Source of the DNA: CAZDXJ01 sp964509475 | GTDB lineage: Bacteria; Pseudomonadota; Gammaproteobacteria; Methylococcales; Methylomonadaceae | NCBI GenBank assembly: GCA_964509475.1 | Contig: CAZDXJ010000044.1 | Span: forward strand, 1-19,578 | DNA: 19,578 bases | Direction of reading: 5' to 3' | Part shown: piece by piece, positions 1 to 8,209 of the stretch | Layout of the letters: every line of letters begins with the position of its first letter | Position numbering within the stretch: position 1 is the first letter of the stretch | Translations under genes and position numbers: made by a program | The notes under the pieces: model-generated | Told to the model about the DNA's origin: nothing | Seen by the model: the letters and a program-made list of their open reading frames with translations, nothing else | Database searches by the model: none

Positions 1-53
1 TAATAGGTAATACACTCAGAAATCACGCTGTCAATTTTTTATGCAACAAAGCC

Positions 54-497
54 ATGCGTTATACCGTTTATTTATCCGGTGAAATACATACTGACTGGCG
101 CGAACAGATTAAACAAGGCATACAGGACAAGCAACTCGATATCAATATACTCAGTCCGGTTACCGATCATGACCGTAGCGACAATGTCGGTACTGAAATC
201 CTGGGCGCCGAAGAAAAACCATTTTGGAAAGATCACAAGGCGGCCAAAATCAATGCGCTGCGCACAAATCACTGTATCAGCCGCGCTGACCTCGTGGTTG
301 TTCGTTTTGGCGAAAAATACAAACAATGGAATGCCGCCTTCGACGCCGGCATTGCCGCAGGTCAGGGTATTCCATTAATCACGTTACATGCTCCGGAACT
401 GACCCATCCTTTAAAAGAAATTGACGCAATCGCACTCGCCGTAGCCGAAACACCCGAGCAGGTTGTGGAAATTCTGAAATATATTTTACAGGATTGA
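54..497 (+). CDS. ytoQ: YtoQ family protein
   Basis: A 147-residue cytoplasmic protein. Its opening (YLSGEIHTDWREQI) and the segment with PFWKDHKAAKIN and ADLVVVRFGEKYKQWNAAFDAG are the pattern I know from the YtoQ family (Bacillus YtoQ is of similar length). The fold is probably related to nucleoside 2-deoxyribosyltransferases: the N-terminal 'YLSG' strand and the 'D.VVVRFGEK..QWNAAFDAG' block correspond to the substrate pocket region of that superfamily. The actual reaction is not known. There is no signal peptide or membrane segment. The start is the first in-frame ATG; no strong Shine-Dalgarno is visible. The gene stands alone, converging with the transketolase gene across a terminator hairpin. 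Family membership is confident; function is not. Confidence 0.85.
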   Translation: MRYTVYLSGEIHTDWREQIKQGIQDKQLDINILSPVTDHDRSDNVGTEILGAEEKPFWKDHKAAKINALRTNHCISRADLVVVRFGEKYKQWNAAFDAGIAAGQGIPLITLHAPELTHPLKEIDAIALAVAETPEQVVEILKYILQD

Positions 498-529
498 CGA
501 CTTGGCTTTCAGTGCTGACACTCAACAAA

Positions 530-554
530 AGTGGATGGCCCGAAGCCATCCACT
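530..554 (-). terminator. Rho-independent terminator of the transketolase gene
   Basis: A perfect 10-bp inverted repeat (AGTGGATGGC / GCCATCCACT) has a 5-nt loop that reads TTCGG on the minus strand, so a stable UUCG-type loop. On the minus strand the stem runs straight into TTTTG. The position, 15 nt beyond the transketolase stop codon, suits that gene. On the plus strand no T-run follows, so it is a weaker terminator for the YtoQ gene. Confidence 0.8.
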
Positions 555-568
555 CTCCGCCGAAATGA

Positions 569-2467
569 TTACAACATTTCCTTGATTTTGGCCATAATGC
601 CTGCCGGATCGATTCCTTGATGCGGGAATTGCTCCCACAATCCACCACAGCCTTCTTTGTGGGTACCTAAATGGGCAAATTTAGGCGTAAATCCACGTTC
701 CAGCAGCCAGGTACCAAAACGACTACCCAGACCGGTTTTATGGTTAAAGGATTCTACAATCAGTACCAACGGCGATGCCCCCAATTTTGCCATCATATCC
801 TCGTCAACGACATTCAAGGTTGGTTTATTGATCAAACCGACATCAATCCCTTCCTGTTTGAGGCGTTCCACAGCATCCAGGGCACGGTATAAGGACTCGC
901 CAAAACTGACCACATAGCCTTGTGTTCCTTCCCGAATCACTTCATCCTTGCCGGATACAAACTTATAGTCGCCGGCAAAAAATTCATTACCGTCAGTATC
1001 CAGAATATGCGGGACTTTGGAACGGGTCGAAAACACAAAACGCAGCCCCGGATCAAAAAATATCGTTTCCATACAAGCCCGCATCTGGTGCGGATCGGCC
1101 GGAAAATACAAATGGGTCGGGTAACCGTCACTCAAACCGTTATCCGCGAACATATTGTTCAATCCGAAATGGCAGGTATTATCCGCCATGTCATCGATAC
1201 CGGAATGCGAATAATGACTGATCACATTGGAATGATTCAAACGCGCCATCGTGATTTCTGAAATACTCATTTCCAGAAATGCACTGAAGGTACCAAAAAT
1301 ACCCTGTTTGCCTTCTTCCATACCAAAACCGGCGGCGGCCGAAAAATTACCCCGCTCCATAATACCGGAAGAAATGAAAATTTCAGGATACGCCTTGTGA
1401 ATCTTGATTAATCCACAGGAACCTTCCAGATCGCTATCAATGACACGCACTTTCTCAACCCGCTCCTCGGCATCCATCCGGCTTAAAATGTCTACAACCG
1501 CATCGCCAAACACACCCCGGTTCGCATCCCATTTATCATTGGAACCCAGGAAATTTTTATCCTGCTTTGGCGCTTCGACGCTTCTCAACACATCAGCCGC
1601 TTGCTGCTGGCCATGCGATTCGAGATATTTCAACGCCAAATCCACGGAAATTACATCATGTCCATGCGTGGAACCTTCAAGCCCTTCAATGCCCGGGCAC
1701 ATGGGCCGCTTGTTGATAACCGCAACCGGACCATCGGTGTTGATTGCCTGGCAAATGCGTTGATACAAACCTTCAATATCTTCGCCATCCCCTTCCAATA
1801 CCGTAACACCATGGCCTTTAAGGGTTTCGGCAACCGTACATCCTTTCAGATAATCCGACGGGTGCCCGGCAATGGTCACATCATTGTCGTCGATCAGCAA
1901 TTTAACGTTCAGGTTCTGGGCAACGGCCAGACGCGCCGCTTCAGCATCGTTACCTTCCTGCTGCGAACCATCCGAACCCAGACAAAAAACTGTTTTTCCG
2001 GCATTGGCCATGGCAACGCCATTGACATAGGGCCACATATGTCCCAAACGTCCTGAGCTGAATTTAACGCCAGGGGTAAAGCCGAGTTCCGGGTGCCCCG
2101 GAAGGTGTGAATGGGCAGCGCGATACGCCATCAACCGCTCTGCCGGAAGATCGCCGTGTAAGGCCGACATCAGATATTGTGTGCCCACCCGGTGTCCCGC
2201 TTCATCAAAAAATATCGGTACGAATTTATCCGGCGTGCCACGAAACAAGGCATCCATGATAACAACTTCCGGAACCGTATCATAAGGCCCGCCGGAATGC
2301 CCACCTACACCCCGGGCCGCCCCGGTCGCGGTAAAAAAGATAAGGGCGTCACGACACAATTGGACATTCGCCTGCAAAGCTGATTTTTGTTCAGCGCTCA
2401 AAGTTGGAACGCTGGGGTCTAACGCAATGCGCTGATAAGCGCCAAGATCAATTGGAAATGTGCTCAT
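569..2467 (-). CDS. Transketolase-family protein (divergent)
   Basis: 632 residues. It probably transfers two-carbon ketol units between sugar phosphates in the pentose phosphate pathway, using thiamine diphosphate and a divalent metal. Three domains can be traced. The N-terminal TPP domain has GGHSGG at 55-60 and a metal/TPP motif GSDGS...EGN from 164 to 173, followed by LLIDDNDVTI at 190-199. The central pyrimidine domain has a glutamate in GIMERGN (about residue 371), in the place of the catalytic Glu, then FGTFSAF. The C-terminal domain ends near ESFNHKTGLGSRFG. Several landmarks of TktA-type enzymes are altered: GSDGS stands in for the usual GDG, and IMERGN for the usual VREH. The substrate preference could therefore differ; a transketolase-like synthase is an alternative. 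Monocistronic, with a strong terminator downstream. Confidence 0.8.
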   Translation of the reverse strand: MSTFPIDLGAYQRIALDPSVPTLSAEQKSALQANVQLCRDALIFFTATGAARGVGGHSGGPYDTVPEVVIMDALFRGTPDKFVPIFFDEAGHRVGTQYLMSALHGDLPAERLMAYRAAHSHLPGHPELGFTPGVKFSSGRLGHMWPYVNGVAMANAGKTVFCLGSDGSQQEGNDAEAARLAVAQNLNVKLLIDDNDVTIAGHPSDYLKGCTVAETLKGHGVTVLEGDGEDIEGLYQRICQAINTDGPVAVINKRPMCPGIEGLEGSTHGHDVISVDLALKYLESHGQQQAADVLRSVEAPKQDKNFLGSNDKWDANRGVFGDAVVDILSRMDAEERVEKVRVIDSDLEGSCGLIKIHKAYPEIFISSGIMERGNFSAAAGFGMEEGKQGIFGTFSAFLEMSISEITMARLNHSNVISHYSHSGIDDMADNTCHFGLNNMFADNGLSDGYPTHLYFPADPHQMRACMETIFFDPGLRFVFSTRSKVPHILDTDGNEFFAGDYKFVSGKDEVIREGTQGYVVSFGESLYRALDAVERLKQEGIDVGLINKPTLNVVDEDMMAKLGASPLVLIVESFNHKTGLGSRFGTWLLERGFTPKFAHLGTHKEGCGGLWEQFPHQGIDPAGIMAKIKEML

Positions 2468-2579
2468 AGTTCTTTCTTGTTGTTAATGATTGATAGTGTT
2501 ATTCAATATTGCCAAAGTAACATTACACCCTGGCAATATCCTTGTGCAAGATTTTTAATTAAAATTCCAGCCTTCTTCT

Positions 2580-2602
2580 GACTGCACATGCCACCAGAAG
2601 GG
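2580..2602 (-). terminator. Weak candidate terminator after lpxA
   Basis: CTTCTG and CAGAAG form a 6-bp stem about 20 nt beyond the lpxA stop codon, and a T-containing stretch (TTTTAATTAAAA) lies further along the minus strand. The stem is short and the T-run is not adjacent, so this is only a candidate end for the bamA-skp-fabZ-lpxA transcript. Confidence 0.25.
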
Positions 2603-2623
2603 TGATTGATGCGAATACGGCAT

Positions 2624-3394
2624 TTAACGCAAGATACCACGGGTTACATTACGCAAAAAACTTACCATATTGGAAAGCTCATCGGAATCACCGGCCAAAT
2701 CTTCCATTTCTTCAATCGCATCTTCCAGTTTCAAATTGGATTTGTATAAAATTTTATAGGCCTTGCGGATCAGGCGAATCGCCTCCGGCGTTGCCCCCCA
2801 ACGCTCCATGCCGACCGAATTGATACCATGCGGCCGGGTCGGGCGACCACCGACCATGACATAAGGCGGGATATCCTGAGTAATGGCGCTGCCCATGGCC
2901 GAAAAACTGAATTGGCCGATCTGGGTAAATTGATGCACCAGCGTAAAACCGCCCAATATGGCATGATCGTCAAGATGCACATGTCCGGCCAGCGATGCAC
3001 CATTAGCCATGATAACATTGTTGCCAATCACACAATCATGGGCAACATGCGTGTAGGCCATAAACAGGTTGTCATTGCCAATGCGCGTTACTCCTTGATC
3101 CTGTTTGGTGCCGCGGTGCATTGTGCAATACTCGCGTATGGTATTGCGGTCGCCAATTTCCAGGCGGGTGACTTCATTGGCGTATTTTCGATCTTGCGGA
3201 TCTTCACCGATCGAAGCAAACTGATAAATACGGTTTTCCTTGCCAATGCTGATTGGTCCTTTAATCACGACATGTGGCCCGATGATGGTTCCGGCATCGA
3301 TATGCACATCAGCGCCAATGACTGAAAATGGCCCGATACGGACATCTTCGGCAATTTCCGTATTGATATCGATTATGGCTTTTTCGTCAATCAA
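2624..3394 (-). CDS. lpxA: Acyl-ACP:UDP-N-acetylglucosamine O-acyltransferase LpxA
   Basis: First enzyme of lipid A synthesis: it moves a 3-hydroxyacyl chain from ACP to UDP-GlcNAc in the cytoplasm. The N-terminal part is a left-handed beta-helix of hexapeptide repeats (IGPFSV, IGADV, IGPHV and so on). The catalytic histidine lies in HVAHDC (about residue 119), followed by LAGHV and QDIPPYV. A methionine sits in SAMGSA (about 167), where the acyl-chain ruler residue lies. I chose the TTG start at 3394, giving MIDEKAI like known LpxA proteins, with GGTGGA just upstream and 2 nt after the fabZ stop; 256 residues. A GTG at 3418 would add eight residues (MRSRGGLN) and overlap fabZ. Co-transcribed with fabZ. 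Confidence 0.93.
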   Translation of the reverse strand: MIDEKAIIDINTEIAEDVRIGPFSVIGADVHIDAGTIIGPHVVIKGPISIGKENRIYQFASIGEDPQDRKYANEVTRLEIGDRNTIREYCTMHRGTKQDQGVTRIGNDNLFMAYTHVAHDCVIGNNVIMANGASLAGHVHLDDHAILGGFTLVHQFTQIGQFSFSAMGSAITQDIPPYVMVGGRPTRPHGINSVGMERWGATPEAIRLIRKAYKILYKSNLKLEDAIEEMEDLAGDSDELSNMVSFLRNVTRGILR

Positions 3395-3396
3395 GT

Positions 3397-3834
3397 TTAG
3401 TCCACCACGGCTGCGCACTTGATAACGGCCCCGGCCACGAATTTACCGTCAACTTCCGCCTGACAATCAAATGACCAAATATTTTTCACGCTACGTAAAA
3501 AGCTAATCTCCAGCATCAATTGATCACCTGGCACTACCGTTTTCTTGAAACGCGCTTTATCGATGCTGGTGAGGTAATACGTCATGCCTTTCCCCAAACG
3601 GGCATCGGACCTGGAAGCCAGTAATCCAGTAGCTTGCGCCAGAGCTTCCAAAATCAATACCCCTGGAAAAACGGAAATATGCGGGAAGTGACCTTGAAAA
3701 CAAGGCTCGTTATAGGTTACATTTTTTATCGCCAACAATCTGACGCCCGGCTCACATTCAATCACCCGGTCAATCAGTAAAAAAGGATAACGGTGGGGTA
3801 AAAACTCTTGAATTTCTTGAATATCCAACGACAA
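3397..3834 (-). CDS. fabZ: 3-hydroxyacyl-[acyl-carrier-protein] dehydratase FabZ
   Basis: 145 residues, hot-dog fold, cytoplasmic. It dehydrates 3-hydroxyacyl-ACP to trans-2-enoyl-ACP in fatty acid elongation and shares the 3-hydroxyacyl-ACP pool with LpxA. The family pattern LPHRYPFLLIDRV is at residues 12-24. The catalytic histidine is in QGHFP (H49) and the catalytic glutamate in ILEALAQ (E63). The start is TTG, either at 3834 or two codons later (3828); AAAGG lies a few bases upstream of both. The gene ends 2 nt before the preferred lpxA start, which implies translational coupling. lpxD, often found upstream of fabZ, is absent; skp is the direct upstream neighbour. Confidence 0.93.
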   Translation of the reverse strand: MSLDIQEIQEFLPHRYPFLLIDRVIECEPGVRLLAIKNVTYNEPCFQGHFPHISVFPGVLILEALAQATGLLASRSDARLGKGMTYYLTSIDKARFKKTVVPGDQLMLEISFLRSVKNIWSFDCQAEVDGKFVAGAVIKCAAVVD

Positions 3835-3881
3835 CGACCTTTTATTAATCCAAAAAAACCTTTACTTACAGCAAAGGCCGG

Positions 3882-4379
3882 TTATTTCATTTTGTTCAGC
3901 TTTTCCTGCACGCGGGAAGTCACATCGACTTGTTCACTGGCATGGATAACGCCGCTGGTCAGGAGCAAATCATAATGCTCCTCTTTGGCAAGCGATTTGA
4001 TGGCTTCCAGAATTTTTTGCTGTAATTTTCCCAGTTCCTCATTTCTGCGCATATTGAAATCTTCGGTAAATTCCTGCTGCGCTCTTTTCGCCTCCCTTTT
4101 TTTGGAAATCAGCTCTCTTTCCAGTTTACGTCCTTCCGCTTCGCTTAACACGGCCGCATCGCGCTGCAGTTTTTCTTCCAGTTTTTTAATTTTCTTTTGC
4201 TGGGCAACCAATAACTTGTCTCTGGGAGAAAATTCCTTTTCCAGACGTTTTTTGGCCTTTTCAGCTTGTGGTGCGCTTTCCAAAACCCTGGCAACATCGA
4301 CAAAACCAATTTTCAATTCCGCATAACTTATATTGGCAACCAGAAACAGCCCGATGAGAACAATCGCTTTTTTTAACAT
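3882..4379 (-). CDS. skp: OmpH/Skp family periplasmic chaperone
   Basis: 165 residues from the preferred ATG. Periplasmic chaperone that holds unfolded outer-membrane proteins on the way to BamA. A typical Sec signal peptide (MLKKAIVLIGLFLVANISYA) covers residues 1-20 and ends at an Ala-Glu junction. The mature start KIGFVDVARVLESAPQ is the OmpH family signature. Residues about 40-130 are a Lys/Glu-rich coiled coil, the tentacle arms of the trimer. An in-frame ATG at 4391 would add MELT, but GGGAG abuts that ATG with no spacing and lies 12 nt before the 4379 start, so the shorter form is preferred. Lies between bamA and fabZ, the classical arrangement. Confidence 0.9.
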   Translation of the reverse strand: MLKKAIVLIGLFLVANISYAELKIGFVDVARVLESAPQAEKAKKRLEKEFSPRDKLLVAQQKKIKKLEEKLQRDAAVLSEAEGRKLERELISKKREAKRAQQEFTEDFNMRRNEELGKLQQKILEAIKSLAKEEHYDLLLTSGVIHASEQVDVTSRVQEKLNKMK

Positions 4380-4391
4380 TGTCAATTCCAT

Positions 4392-4790
4392 CTCCCAAAA
4401 AGATAGTTTAAAAATAACGGTAACGCCCCCGCAAAAGGGTCACTGTCGTTAAGCCAAGAATCGGATGTTGCTACGACAGATTCGCATTTTGCGGATTTAT
4501 CCAGTTCTTCAATGAAGGGCTGGATAAATCCACACCGACACCCATCACTAAATTCAACAAAACAGCTTGATTTATAGGCTGTGCCCCAAAAAGGTGGACA
4601 CAGGCCGGACTTCAGGTTTGTGCAACAAGGATGTATTGACACACCCTGACAACCAACACTCTGCCCCGCCAGGCGAGTCGCTACAAATAATGCTTTATCA
4701 TAACAGAGCATTATATACTGCTTACAAGGTATAAAGCAGTTATTTTCCAGTGAAATATCAAACAGGATGTCCTGACAACTCCCAATAACG
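4392..4790. repeat. Hairpin-rich intergenic region between bamA and skp
   Basis: About 400 bp without a credible gene. It holds three perfect inverted repeats. The first spans 4493-4531: 12-bp arms GGATTTATCCAG / CTGGATAAATCC around an inner CTTCA/TGAAG. The second spans 4687-4714: ATAATGCT / AGCATTAT with a 12-nt loop. The third spans 4717-4740: ACTGCTT / AAGCAGT with a 10-nt loop. An ORF on the minus strand spans the region but looks accidental. The hairpins could attenuate or process the bamA-skp transcript, or be remains of small repeats. Confidence 0.55.
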
Positions 4791-7067
4791 CTAAAATCCC
4801 TGACCAAAATTAAATTGAAACATCTGCACCCGATCGCCCTGTTTTTTATTAAACGGTATGGCGGCGCTTACAGTCAAGGCGCCAAATGGCGACAACCATT
4901 GACCGGACAGCCCCGCCGAATAACGCATATAATTTAAATTAAAACCGTCACTGACCATACCCGCATCCGCAAATGCGCCAATACGAACCGTATTGAGTTC
5001 TTCAAGAAACGGTACCGGAAAAAACAATTCCGCGCTGCCCAACAATTTGGTGGAACCGCCAAACGGGTCGCCATTGGAATCGCGGGGTCCCAGGGTATTG
5101 CTCTGAAACCCCCTGACCGAGCTTACCCCGCCGGCAAAAAAGTTTTCAAAAAATGGCAGATTTTTTGTGCTTCCATAACCATCACCATAAGCCCCTTCAA
5201 TAAAAAACCTCAACACCAGGTCTTTGGCCAGGGAAAAATAATGCTGGGTTTTGGCGCTGATTTTATAATAGGTCAAATCCCCGCCGGGAATGGTAATCAA
5301 GCCAGACAACCTTTGCTGGCCACCTTGTGTCGGGAAAATTGCCCGATTCAAGGTATCATGAGTCCAACTCAGTGAGAACGGAAAAGTCAGGAATTTGTCG
5401 CCAAACTCGGCGATGCCATCAATAATTTCCTGGGGTGAACGGCTACTGGTTTTGAGTTTGGTGTGTTTGATATCAAAGCCCAGGCGAATACGCTCGAATT
5501 CATCCAGAGGCAGCCCCATGTTTACACCGGCGCTGATGACATCAGTGGTATAGCGGGACAGATTGTTGGCAGCGGCATCGGTTTTGCGAAACAACAGATT
5601 ATAACCCAAACTGACCCCATCCAATGTAAAATAGGGATTCAAATAACCCAGACTGTAAATCGTCGAGACATTGCTGTTGTTAAAATTAAAACTGAGCCTT
5701 TCACCGGAACCAAAAATATTATCCTGGGAAACACTGGCATTGAAAATAATGCCCTGGGTCTGGGAAAAACCGATACCCGCTGTCAAATTACCGGAAGATT
5801 TTTCAACCACAGTATAATTGACATCAATCTGATCGGAAGTGCCCACGACCGGCGGCGTTTCCACGTTCACCGATTCAAAATAACCCAATCGGTCCAGACG
5901 AATTCTGGAACGTTCAATTTTTGCCGTTGACGCCCAGCTCGATTCCATTTGCCGCATTTCACGCCGCAACACGGCATCACGGGTCTTGGTATTACCAGCC
6001 ATATTGATACGCCGGACATAAACCCGCTTGCCCGGATCGACAAAAAAGGTCATGTCCACCGTTTTGGTCGTGTTATTGATATCGGGTACCATATTGACAT
6101 TGGCAAAAGCATAACCTTCGTTGCCCAAACGTTCCGATATCGCCTTGGAGGTTTCGGTTGCCATTTTACGGGAAAATATTTCCCCCGGACCGATTTGTAC
6201 CAGCCTGACCAGCTCTTCCGGATCAATCACCAGGTTACCGGCCAGTTTCACTTTTTCAAGCGTAAACACATCGCCTTCCTTGACATTGATGGTGATGTAA
6301 ATTTCCTTTTTGTCCGGCGTAATGGTAATTTGCGTGGACTCAATCGAGAAATTGATATAGCCACGGTCAAGATAATAAGAGCGCAACCTTTCCAAATCGG
6401 CGGAAATCTTTTGTCTTGAATATTGATCATCCTTGGTATAGAAGGACAACCAGTTGGTCGTACTCAGTTCAAATTCGTCCAATAAATCCTCTTCATCGAA
6501 CACCTCGTTGCCGACAATGTTGATATCCTTGATTTTGGCAACCACGCCTTCGGAGATATCGATCTTTATACCCACCCGGTTACGGGTCAATGGCGCCACC
6601 TCGGTTTTTATTTTTACTCCGTATTTACCATGACTGAAATATTGCCGTCTTAATTCCTGCTCGACCTTATCCATCATCTGGGCATTGAAAATCCGCCCTT
6701 CCGACAAACCGATTTTATCCAGCGCCTTGGTCAAGTCATCGGAACTTAACTCCTTGTTGCCTTCAAAAAGGATTTTGGCAATGGACGGTCTTTCCACCAC
6801 CGTCACAATCAAGGTATTGCCCTCCTTTTCCAGACGGATATCCTGAAAAAAACCGGTTTTGAACAACGCCCGAATCGCCGGCGCCACATGTTCCGGGGTA
6901 AACTCCTCACCGACATTGACCGGCAGATAATTGTATACCGTTCCGGCGGTAATCCGCTGTAAACCGTTAATTTTGATATTTTCTACCTTGAACCCGGCAC
7001 CGCCCTGCACGGTATTGCTCATCAACACCGATAAAAGCAATAAAAGGGGAAGTTTTCGAACTTTCAT
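4791..7067 (-). CDS. bamA: Outer membrane protein assembly factor BamA
   Basis: 758 residues. Central subunit of the BAM complex, which folds and inserts beta-barrel proteins into the outer membrane. Residues 1-22 are a Sec signal peptide (hydrophobic LPLLLLLSVLMSN). Residues about 25-420 make five POTRA domains; the first begins FKVENIKINGLQRI. The Omp85 barrel follows from about 430 (GNLTAGIGFSQTQG). The conserved VRGFQ motif of loop 6 is at about residue 651. The last residue is Phe (FNFGQGF), the outer-membrane barrel signature. The length is slightly below that of E. coli BamA (810). It is followed by skp, fabZ and lpxA on the same strand. Confidence 0.96.
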   Translation of the reverse strand: MKVRKLPLLLLLSVLMSNTVQGGAGFKVENIKINGLQRITAGTVYNYLPVNVGEEFTPEHVAPAIRALFKTGFFQDIRLEKEGNTLIVTVVERPSIAKILFEGNKELSSDDLTKALDKIGLSEGRIFNAQMMDKVEQELRRQYFSHGKYGVKIKTEVAPLTRNRVGIKIDISEGVVAKIKDINIVGNEVFDEEDLLDEFELSTTNWLSFYTKDDQYSRQKISADLERLRSYYLDRGYINFSIESTQITITPDKKEIYITINVKEGDVFTLEKVKLAGNLVIDPEELVRLVQIGPGEIFSRKMATETSKAISERLGNEGYAFANVNMVPDINNTTKTVDMTFFVDPGKRVYVRRINMAGNTKTRDAVLRREMRQMESSWASTAKIERSRIRLDRLGYFESVNVETPPVVGTSDQIDVNYTVVEKSSGNLTAGIGFSQTQGIIFNASVSQDNIFGSGERLSFNFNNSNVSTIYSLGYLNPYFTLDGVSLGYNLLFRKTDAAANNLSRYTTDVISAGVNMGLPLDEFERIRLGFDIKHTKLKTSSRSPQEIIDGIAEFGDKFLTFPFSLSWTHDTLNRAIFPTQGGQQRLSGLITIPGGDLTYYKISAKTQHYFSLAKDLVLRFFIEGAYGDGYGSTKNLPFFENFFAGGVSSVRGFQSNTLGPRDSNGDPFGGSTKLLGSAELFFPVPFLEELNTVRIGAFADAGMVSDGFNLNYMRYSAGLSGQWLSPFGALTVSAAIPFNKKQGDRVQMFQFNFGQGF

Positions 7068-7147
7068 TTTCTATTCAACAAAGGATGCCGGCGGTTTGGT
7101 TTACACGAAAAAAGATTCGGCAGTATAACTTACATTGCATGAATATT

Positions 7148-7184
7148 CTTCCCTCCAATGAGAGGGAAGCCGCACAAAGGCGGC
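7148..7184. terminator. Tandem hairpins between epmA and bamA
   Basis: Two adjacent stems lie 45-80 nt beyond the epmA stop: GCCGC/GCGGC at 7169-7184 and a perfect 8-bp CTTCCCTC/GAGGGAAG with a 6-nt loop at 7148-7169. On the minus strand the second stem is followed by AATATTC, so the T-run is poor. It may end efp-epmA transcription or be a processed leader of bamA. Confidence 0.4.
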
Positions 7185-7228
7185 CCGAAAAGAAAAACAA
7201 GTGGCAAAACACAAAAAATCATCCCCCA

Positions 7229-8209
7229 TTACGCCCTGTTCACAGGAAAGGCCAGTACCTCATCGATTGAAGCGCTGCCGGATGCCAACATCAATATCCG
7301 ATCCAGCCCCAGCGCCATGCCCGAACAATCCGGCAGACCCGCCGCCAACGCATCCAGCAAACGTTGATCCGGTGTAACGGGGCGCTGACCGTTTCGTTCT
7401 CTGAGCTGGCAATCCCCGGTAAAACGCCGCAGCTGCTCCTGGGCATCGCTTAATTCATGATAGCCATTGCCCAACTCAATACCGTTGATAAAAATTTCCA
7501 CACGTTCGACCAGTTTGTCATTTTCCGGGTGCCGCCGGGCCAGGCTGGGCAAACAAGCCGGATAATTGTATACAAAATACAGAGAATGCGGTTCAAAGCC
7601 TGGCTGTACCAGATTGGCGAATAAAAAATCCAGCCAGGCCGCATGATCCATTCCGCAAATTCGCTCGGCATCGGGCAAATTGTTCAGTTTCGCGCAATCG
7701 TTATAAGCGGACAAATCAAACTGTAATGCCTCCAGTCCGGTATATTCCCGAAACAACTGTTGATAGCTCAAACGCTTGATGGCATCGATCGGAAAACAAT
7801 CTTCCAGCAAATACAACAGCAATTCGCCGCTTTCCTGCATAATCCGGGACAAATCAAAATCCAGCCGATACCATTCCAAAAGCGTGAACTCAGGATTGTG
7901 ATAGCGGCCGCGCTCGCCCTTGCGAAACGCCTTGCTGATCTGATAAATCGAACCACTGCCCGCAGCCAACAAGCGTTTCATTGCAAATTCCGGCGAGGTT
8001 TGCAAAAACAATTCCGGCGCTTCAGGCAGAAAGGTAGATGGCGTGGAAAAAAAATCCAGATTTGGATCGGTGCCAATGCCTCGGCTCAACAGCGGCGTTT
8101 CAACTTCCAGCACATCCCTTGCGGAAAAAAACCTTCGGATTTTATCGAGCATCCGCGCCCGCAAACGCAAACGCTCAAGCGGACAAGACGGCGCCCAATC
8201 CGGCGACAT
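7229..8209 (-). CDS. epmA: EF-P--(R)-beta-lysine ligase EpmA
   Basis: 326 residues, close to the usual 325. A truncated class II lysyl-tRNA synthetase paralogue that has no anticodon-binding domain and attaches (R)-beta-lysine to the conserved lysine of EF-P using ATP. Visible motifs: motif 1 region DVLEVETPLLS, motif 2 FRKGERGRYHNPEFTLLEWY, and motif 3 GMALGLDRILML near the C-terminus. The gene starts on the A of the efp stop codon (TGATG), so the two are translationally coupled; the neighbourhood with efp and epmB supports EpmA and not LysS. Confidence 0.95.
   Translation of the reverse strand: MSPDWAPSCPLERLRLRARMLDKIRRFFSARDVLEVETPLLSRGIGTDPNLDFFSTPSTFLPEAPELFLQTSPEFAMKRLLAAGSGSIYQISKAFRKGERGRYHNPEFTLLEWYRLDFDLSRIMQESGELLLYLLEDCFPIDAIKRLSYQQLFREYTGLEALQFDLSAYNDCAKLNNLPDAERICGMDHAAWLDFLFANLVQPGFEPHSLYFVYNYPACLPSLARRHPENDKLVERVEIFINGIELGNGYHELSDAQEQLRRFTGDCQLRERNGQRPVTPDQRLLDALAAGLPDCSGMALGLDRILMLASGSASIDEVLAFPVNRA

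Noticed and set aside
2828..3325. 165-aa open frame antisense to lpxA
   Set aside because: Shadow of a well-supported gene; no independent features.
4382..4807. 141-aa Cys-rich reading frame (-) between bamA and skp
   Set aside because: It overlaps the ends of both real genes, has no convincing ribosome-binding site or family likeness, and is built on inverted repeats; probably accidental.
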